A model generated the notes under the pieces. That model saw only the letters and a list, made by a program, of their open reading frames with translations. It was not told the DNA's origin and searched no databases. Positions 15,365 to 19,568 of a stretch of DNA of 19,568 nt are shown here, one piece after another. The position numbers and the translations under genes were made by a program. The DNA comes from Nitratifractor sp964650685 (lineage in GTDB: Bacteria; Campylobacterota; Campylobacteria; Campylobacterales; Sulfurovaceae), in NCBI GenBank assembly GCA_964650685.1, contig CAZYUW010000074.1:1-19568 (forward strand). Reading direction: 5' to 3'. Within the stretch, counting starts at the first letter, position 1; each line of letters starts with the position of its first letter.

Positions 15365-15595
15365 ATGACAGTAGAAAAACAAGGCAGTATGTTTGGTATC
15401 AACGGGATACTTGGCATGCTCATAGCGACAGTTTTGTTGCTGAGCATTCTCGGGTTTTTGACATTCATGGCCATCAAGGTGCAGAATGCGAATGCTACCA
15501 ACTACTACGATCCAGCACCGATCGTGAGCAATCTCGACAATGTCAAGAAGATAAGCAAAGAGAATGCGAAGTTCGCGTTTCAAGATGCCAAATAA
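15365..15595 (+). CDS. DUF4006-family small membrane protein of the cco operon
   Basis: A 76-residue protein with one strong membrane helix (about residues 12-37) and a polar C-terminal tail, probably periplasmic or exposed. It matches what I recall of DUF4006, a family found directly after ccoP in Campylobacterota. Function is not established. TAAAGGAG lies between the ccoP stop and the ATG. Its constant place behind ccoP argues for a role as an extra oxidase subunit or an assembly protein, which is inference. Confidence 0.75.
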   Translation: MTVEKQGSMFGINGILGMLIATVLLLSILGFLTFMAIKVQNANATNYYDPAPIVSNLDNVKKISKENAKFAFQDAK

Positions 15596-15607
15596 GGAGT
15601 GGGAATC

Positions 15608-15709
15608 ATGATAAAGATAATGGATAAAGTCCTTACTCTCGGACTCATAATACTGGCGGCCATAACTCTCTGGTCGGTTCTGACTCCAAACCATCTGTTT
15701 GTTGGATAG
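15608..15709 (+). CDS. 33-residue single-helix membrane peptide of the cco operon
   Basis: A short gene that is easily missed. ATG at 15608 has AGGAG (15595-15599) at ideal spacing, and the frame ends with TAG at 15707-15709, 3 nt before the next ATG. After a short MIKIMDKVL start comes an uninterrupted hydrophobic helix (about residues 8-25, LTLGLIILAAITLWSVL), then TPNHLFVG. Its ribosome site, tight spacing on both sides and membrane character make it a genuine small gene. Campylobacter has several tiny genes after ccoP; a role in oxidase assembly or as a small subunit is inferred from place only. Confidence 0.72.
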   Translation: MIKIMDKVLTLGLIILAAITLWSVLTPNHLFVG

Positions 15710-15712
15710 ATT

Positions 15713-16315
15713 ATGACCAAAGCGGCAAGAGCGATCTTGCTCGCTTTGCTCTCTACTTTCGCGTACTCGGCGAATTTCCTGATAAATGACCACCTTTTAT
15801 CACCCAGGGCATCCGAACTGATAGAGAAGATAGGATCGGAGCTGAAAGCCAAAACGGGAGTGAATGCGTATGCCATAGCGACAAACGATCACATCCCCAG
15901 AAACGGTAATTTGTTCGAGTATATCCGAAAGTACGAAAGTGAGCTGAGCAAGCCGTATGTGATTTTTCTCTTCGCTCCAAACAGCAAGAGAATCGGTCTG
16001 CTACCCTCCGATAAAAAGATTGGAAACTCTTACGATCCGGACAGAGTGAAAGATTTCGCCATCAAAATCATAAGCTCTTCAGACAGTAACTCGCAAAGAT
16101 CGAAATACGATGTCGCGGTAGTGCAGGCCTACTCCGAGCTGGCCGACGAGCTGGCGGAAGCGTCCGGCAAGGTGCTTGAAAACACGATCAAGAGTGAGTC
16201 GGGCTGGCTTATCCGGATTGTTACCTGGGCGGTATATATTGGATCTTTACTTGTTTTTTGGGTATATTTCGGTCGACCATTATATATGAGGATAAGATAT
16301 GGCAAAAAACAGTGA
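15713..16315 (+). CDS. Membrane-anchored periplasmic protein with TPM-like domain, cco operon
   Basis: A 200-residue protein with a cleavable-looking signal (residues 1-20, ending FAYSA), a periplasmic domain and a C-terminal membrane helix (about 165-188) with a basic cytoplasmic tail (RIRYGKKQ). The domain begins with NDHLLSPRASELIEKIGSEL, followed by a strand with TGVNAYAIAT and a second with KPYVIFLFAPNSKRIGL. This resembles TPM (DUF477) domains, although key residues could not be checked. Family members in other bacteria and plants are linked to membrane-complex quality control. Its last 17 nt overlap fixH, so the two are translationally coupled. A role in oxidase biogenesis is inferred from context. 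Confidence 0.65.
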   Translation: MTKAARAILLALLSTFAYSANFLINDHLLSPRASELIEKIGSELKAKTGVNAYAIATNDHIPRNGNLFEYIRKYESELSKPYVIFLFAPNSKRIGLLPSDKKIGNSYDPDRVKDFAIKIISSSDSNSQRSKYDVAVVQAYSELADELAEASGKVLENTIKSESGWLIRIVTWAVYIGSLLVFWVYFGRPLYMRIRYGKKQ

Positions 16316-16844
16316 CAAGAAAACTTACTGGCCGCATATGATACTTGGTTTCGTGGCAATCGGATTTGTTTTATCTTTTTGGACGGTCAAATCCACCGTA
16401 GGGATGCCGGTACACGAGTCCAACGAGTATATGATGAAATACCAGGTCGCGGACAAAGGCGCCAACGAAATACTCGAGGCTGAAAAATTGTTCGACGATA
16501 GATACAGAATCGAACTGATCGGCATGAAGTTGTCAGATTTCAAGCCAAAACACCTGAAGCGCAAAGACAGGAAGATCGTCGCCCTTGAAAAGAGCAATAC
16601 AATAACCTATCGCATAAGTGATTTGAACGGCAAAGGTGTCGACGACGCGAATGTCTCACTCTTGTTGACCAGACCGCACACGGAAAAGGACGACAGGAGT
16701 TTTCGAAATATCAAAGGTAATGATGGGCTTTATACCCTGAAAAATGTAGAGATAGAAAAGCCGGGCAGATATATTCTGAGGGTCAGGGCGCAGGTGGGTG
16801 ATGCCGTGAAGTATATGGATACGGAGGCGTATCTGAAGCCCTGA
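16299..16844 (+). CDS. fixH: FixH family protein (cbb3 oxidase assembly)
   Basis: A 181-residue protein with the FixH opening YWPHMILGFVAIGFVLSFWTV, a single N-terminal membrane helix. A periplasmic domain of beta strands follows, with ITYRISDLNGKGVDDANVSL and GRYILRVRAQVGD. FixH normally sits with FixG/CcoG, the copper ATPase FixI/CcoI and CcoS and assists cbb3 maturation; none of those is adjacent here, so they must be elsewhere or replaced. At 181 residues it is somewhat longer than the usual 150-170. It is the last gene of the cco operon; a 9-bp hairpin follows 28 nt later. Confidence 0.82.
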   Translation: MAKNSDKKTYWPHMILGFVAIGFVLSFWTVKSTVGMPVHESNEYMMKYQVADKGANEILEAEKLFDDRYRIELIGMKLSDFKPKHLKRKDRKIVALEKSNTITYRISDLNGKGVDDANVSLLLTRPHTEKDDRSFRNIKGNDGLYTLKNVEIEKPGRYILRVRAQVGDAVKYMDTEAYLKP

Positions 16845-16872
16845 GATACCCTTGGCTCGTCGCTTTTTCACT

Positions 16873-16895
16873 TGGGACATCAAGCAGGTGTCCCA
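16873..16895 (+). terminator. 9-bp hairpin after fixH, candidate terminator of the cco operon
   Basis: TGGGACATC at 16873-16881 pairs with GGTGTCCCA at 16887-16895 (one T-G pair) around the AAGCA loop. The downstream stretch is pyrimidine-rich (TCCTCTTTCTT, 16909-16917) rather than a clean T-run. It lies between fixH and the addB promoter, so termination is the simplest reading. Confidence 0.55.
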
Positions 16896-16973
16896 TCCGA
16901 TCGTCCTCTTTCTTCGTGTTATGTTCGTTTCGCTTTCTATATCGTATCTTCGATATATCCTTTCTCTTTGCGC

Positions 16974-16979
16974 TATAAT
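16974..16979 (+). promoter_or_regulatory. -10 box (TATAAT) for addB-addA
   Basis: A perfect TATAAT preceded by a T/C-rich stretch and without a -35 box. The predicted transcript start is near 16986, about 42 nt ahead of the addB ATG at 17028, and downstream of the alternative in-frame start at 16872. It therefore supports the shorter protein. Confidence 0.6.
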
Positions 16980-17027
16980 TTCCGGTATCTAAAGAATATC
17001 TTCACAGCAGCACGAAAGAGAGGCCAG

Positions 17028-19385
17028 ATGTCCATACTGCATATCTATCCGACTTCCAGGGCTATTCGTGAGTTTCTCGCCTCGTCGGCTGGCAGTTCGG
17101 AGATGCCGCCGGCATTGATGAGGATGGATGAATTCGAAAAGAGAGTGGCCGTCGTTCCTGGCAGGGCGATGGTCGATCCTCTGCAGAGGATAGTTTTGTT
17201 GAGGAAAGCTGCCGGATTCGAAGAGTTCGAGTCCCTGAAGATCGAGAAAGAGATACTCCGTTTTTACAGCGGCAGTGGAGATATATTCAAATTTTTCGAA
17301 GAGCTCGCCTGGGAGCTTGTAGATATGGATATACTCAAAAACTCCGATGTCTACGCGGAGTATGCGGAGCACATAGACATACTCGAAAGGTTGCGTGAAA
17401 ACTACAGAGCTATATTGTCCCAGAGAGCGTTGAGCGACAAAATGTTCATACCGTCTGAGTATAGACTCAACGAAAAGTTCCTCGGCGCGTTTTCCAGAAT
17501 CGTAGTCCATATCGAGGGTTATCCCAGTCGATTTGAACTGCGGTTGCTGAAAGAGGCTTCTTCGTATATCGAAGTGTGGATAGAGATGAGGACGAGCAGA
17601 TTCAACGAAAAGGTTGTCGAGCGTTTCGGTGAAATGGGCATAGATCTGCCGCCGGAATCGGAGCTTCTTTTCGACATGGCCAGCGGAGAGATCATAACTG
17701 CCAGGAAGATTCCAATGAAAATAGAGGCCGAAGTGCTTGCCGTGGGCGAAAGGTTCGAGCAGATCGCGACAGCTCTGGCGAAGATAGAGGAGATGATCGA
17801 CGATGGGATGGCTCCTGAAAAGATAGCGTTGATACTGCCTGACGAGTCGCTCTCCAAGGCCATGCGTATATACGACAGGGCCGGTAATCTCAATTTCGCG
17901 ATGGGTTTCGACTATTGTCAGAAGGCAGCATGCAAAATACTTCGAAATCTGGACATATACTGGCGGCGTCGTGACGAGTGCGCCGAAGATATGCTGCGCA
18001 GTTGTGGTGTAGAGCCGCTTTCCGAAGAGCTTTCCCCTACCTCGGTCATGGGTGTGGACTCCTTTCTGGAGTGGTTGAGCGATCCGCACAAGGCATGGAA
18101 TCTTCTCGAAAAATCCATCGAGACGGATACCGATGGTTCCGATACGGATGAGGCTGCGTTCAGATTCGCCAGAGTTTTTGCCACAGAGAGATTTTCTCTA
18201 AGAGAGTGGCTGTTTTTGTGGCTGCGTCAGATTGACAATATCCGACAAGATGATGTCGGAGGTGGCAGAGTGACTGTCATGGGAGTACTGGAAACCAGAG
18301 CCCTGGAGTTCGAAGGAGTGGTGATCGTAGATTTCAACGAAGGCAGAGTGCCTGCCCCGGTAGGCAAAGAGAGGTTTTTGGATTCTCGGGTCAGAAAAAT
18401 GGCCGGATTGCCTCTCAGATCGGATCGTGAAGCGATGCAGAAGCAGTACTACGCCAGAGTTCTGGAGAAGAGTCGTAAAAATGTCATTATATATGTTGCT
18501 TCAGACAGCACACTTCCGAGTCGTTTTGTATATGAGCTGGGTCTGAACGAGGGCAGGGCCGTAACGGTAGATGCCGACGCATTCTATCCGGGAAGATCGG
18601 ACACCTCCGTGACGGTTCCGGATCCTGTCGTGAGAGGATTCGATGCCAGCCGCCTGCAATGGTCGCCTACGATGCTCAAAATATGGCTATCCTGCAAGAG
18701 GCGTTTTTACTATAGATATATAGAAAAACTCCAGGAGAAGAGAGAAGAAGAGATAAACGAGGGAAGGTTTTTGCATGAGGCTCTCAGGGTGCTTTTCAGT
18801 GAAAACGGGGCTTTCGACGACGAAAAGGAGATGTCCGAAAAGCTCGAAGCGGTCATATCCGGCATGCTCGGCGAAAAAAGCGCGCGCGCCAGATATCTCG
18901 AAAAGCTCTGGAGCGAACATCTCAGGGCTTTTGTGGCCGTTCAGGTAAAACATTTTCGGGAAGGCTGGATAGTAGAACAGTGCGAAATGCCCATAAAGGG
19001 AGAGATAGGTGGATTGGGTTTTGCGGGAAAAGTGGATCGAATAGATAGAAGAGGCGACGAGACGATGATACTCGATTACAAGAGTGGATCGATTGCCGCC
19101 GCCAATCGAACGCGCAATCTGGAGAAGCTGGAGGATTTTCAGATGAGCATCTACCAGACTATAGTGAGCCATATATACCCCGATCCTCAGCCTTTTTTCG
19201 TCAAACTATTCGAAAACGGCACATTCGAGCCATATAGTGCACCGGAGGAAAAAAACGCGATTTTGATGGAGCATATACGGGAGTTGGTAGAGACGGAGAG
19301 CTTTGAGGCTTTGAGATGTGAGGAGCTGAACAAATGCAGATACTGTCCATACGCGCTGCTTTGCGAAAGAGGAGAGTATCTGTGA
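17028..19385 (+). CDS. addB: AddB-like subunit of the AddAB helicase-nuclease
   Basis: Second subunit of the AddAB (RecBCD-like) enzyme that resects double-strand breaks for recombination. The ATG at 17028 has AGAGG upstream and lies behind the TATAAT box; upstream in-frame starts are before the promoter. No Walker A is visible in the N-terminal half, unlike the classical AddB of Firmicutes, so it is probably an inactivated helicase fold; VTVMGVLETRALEFEGVVIVDFNEG and GRVPAP retain late helicase motifs. The C-terminal nuclease has H583 (FLHEAL), D670 (GKVDRID), D683 and K685 (ILDYKSG) and Q705/Y709. C556, C770, C773 and C779 form the four-cysteine [4Fe-4S] clamp of AddB-type nucleases. 785 residues. 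addA follows on the same strand. Confidence 0.9.
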   Translation: MSILHIYPTSRAIREFLASSAGSSEMPPALMRMDEFEKRVAVVPGRAMVDPLQRIVLLRKAAGFEEFESLKIEKEILRFYSGSGDIFKFFEELAWELVDMDILKNSDVYAEYAEHIDILERLRENYRAILSQRALSDKMFIPSEYRLNEKFLGAFSRIVVHIEGYPSRFELRLLKEASSYIEVWIEMRTSRFNEKVVERFGEMGIDLPPESELLFDMASGEIITARKIPMKIEAEVLAVGERFEQIATALAKIEEMIDDGMAPEKIALILPDESLSKAMRIYDRAGNLNFAMGFDYCQKAACKILRNLDIYWRRRDECAEDMLRSCGVEPLSEELSPTSVMGVDSFLEWLSDPHKAWNLLEKSIETDTDGSDTDEAAFRFARVFATERFSLREWLFLWLRQIDNIRQDDVGGGRVTVMGVLETRALEFEGVVIVDFNEGRVPAPVGKERFLDSRVRKMAGLPLRSDREAMQKQYYARVLEKSRKNVIIYVASDSTLPSRFVYELGLNEGRAVTVDADAFYPGRSDTSVTVPDPVVRGFDASRLQWSPTMLKIWLSCKRRFYYRYIEKLQEKREEEINEGRFLHEALRVLFSENGAFDDEKEMSEKLEAVISGMLGEKSARARYLEKLWSEHLRAFVAVQVKHFREGWIVEQCEMPIKGEIGGLGFAGKVDRIDRRGDETMILDYKSGSIAAANRTRNLEKLEDFQMSIYQTIVSHIYPDPQPFFVKLFENGTFEPYSAPEEKNAILMEHIRELVETESFEALRCEELNKCRYCPYALLCERGEYL

Positions 19386-19420
19386 TGGTCGTGAAATCGA
19401 TATCGGGTGGTGTGTCGTGA
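19385..19420 (+). other. 11-codon frame bridging addB and addA, possible translational relay
   Basis: ATG at 19385 overlaps the addB stop (TGATG). The frame runs 11 codons (MVVKSISGGVS) and ends at TGA 19418-19420, which overlaps the GTG of addA (GTGA). It may let terminating ribosomes move on to addA. A chance frame this short is also possible; the peptide itself is unlikely to have a function. Confidence 0.35.
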
Positions 19421-19568
19421 AAAGTACGGAATCTTTCAAACCCTTTCTCGCTCTATCCGCGTCCGCCGGTAGTGGTAAAACATTCGCTCTAAGTATTCGC
19501 TACCTGTCTCTGCTTTTTCTCGGGGAGTCTCCAGGCTCTATACTCGCGGCGACATTCACCAACAAAGC
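19417..19568 (+). CDS. addA: AddA-like UvrD/RecB-family helicase, 5' end only
   Basis: The first 50 residues of a superfamily 1 helicase, running off the window end. Walker A is LSASAGSGKTFAL, followed by AATFTNKA, the motif Ia region of UvrD/RecB helicases. This is the motor subunit partner of AddB. The only upstream start in this frame that fits is GTG at 19417, with GGGTGG about 6 nt before it. The start lies 31 nt after the addB stop. The nuclease domain expected at its C-terminus is outside the window. Confidence 0.85.
   Translation, partial: MKSTESFKPFLALSASAGSGKTFALSIRYLSLLFLGESPGSILAATFTNK

Noticed and set aside
16872..17027. 52-residue extension of addB from a TTG at 16872
   Set aside because: The start lies inside the fixH terminator hairpin and upstream of the addB promoter; the extension is unlike AddB.
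1..19568. CRISPR array, tRNA, transposase, integrase or attachment-site repeats
   Set aside because: No regularly spaced repeats, cloverleaf sequences, transposase motifs or flanking direct repeats were seen on either strand.

Overview
The window looks like chromosomal core sequence from a Campylobacterota (former Epsilonproteobacteria) species. The main evidence is a ccoNOQP operon followed by a DUF4006 protein and FixH, a purA/DUF507/carA neighbourhood that I recall from Campylobacter, an AddB with an iron-sulfur nuclease end, and TATAAT promoters with T-rich upstream DNA but no clear -35 box. Isoleucine ATA and arginine AGA/AGG codons are frequent. The base composition looks more balanced than in Campylobacter or Helicobacter, which would suit a free-living vent or sediment lineage; that last point is inference. 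Every gene is on the + strand, packed with short gaps or overlaps. I see no tRNA, rRNA, CRISPR array, insertion sequence or phage gene.

Region 1 (1-5271) has the end of a HlyD-like membrane-fusion protein, overlapped by a soluble-looking bis-MGD molybdopterin oxidoreductase. These are followed by adenine deaminase (ade) and an AzgA-type purine permease. The last two form a plausible unit that imports adenine and deaminates it to hypoxanthine. The region ends in overlapping inverted repeats that could act as a terminator. Region 2 (5272-8720) starts at a TATAAT promoter with a leader of about 100 nt. It holds a class V aminotransferase, hisZ and purA in an overlapping chain, and closes with a 7-bp hairpin. 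Region 3 (8765-11960) has its own promoter and carries a tandem DUF507 protein, carA, an unrecognised 111-residue protein and ddl. A GC hairpin lies over the ddl stop codon.

Region 4 (11961-16895) is the cbb3 cytochrome oxidase operon. An AT-rich promoter region and a TGTTACT/AGTAACA dyad at the predicted transcript start precede ccoN, ccoO, ccoQ and ccoP. After these come a DUF4006 protein, a 33-residue one-helix peptide, a TPM-like membrane protein and FixH. The operon is closed by a 9-bp hairpin. It encodes the high-affinity terminal oxidase for microaerobic respiration plus likely assembly proteins. Region 5 (16974-19568) is an addB-addA recombination/repair pair with its own promoter. 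addA is cut off by the window edge. The two genes are bridged by an 11-codon reading frame that overlaps both.

No novel defence or mobile system is visible. The points most worth a second look are the addB-addA junction, the ccoN leader dyad, the competing hairpins after the permease, the unclassified small proteins and the molybdoenzyme of unknown substrate.
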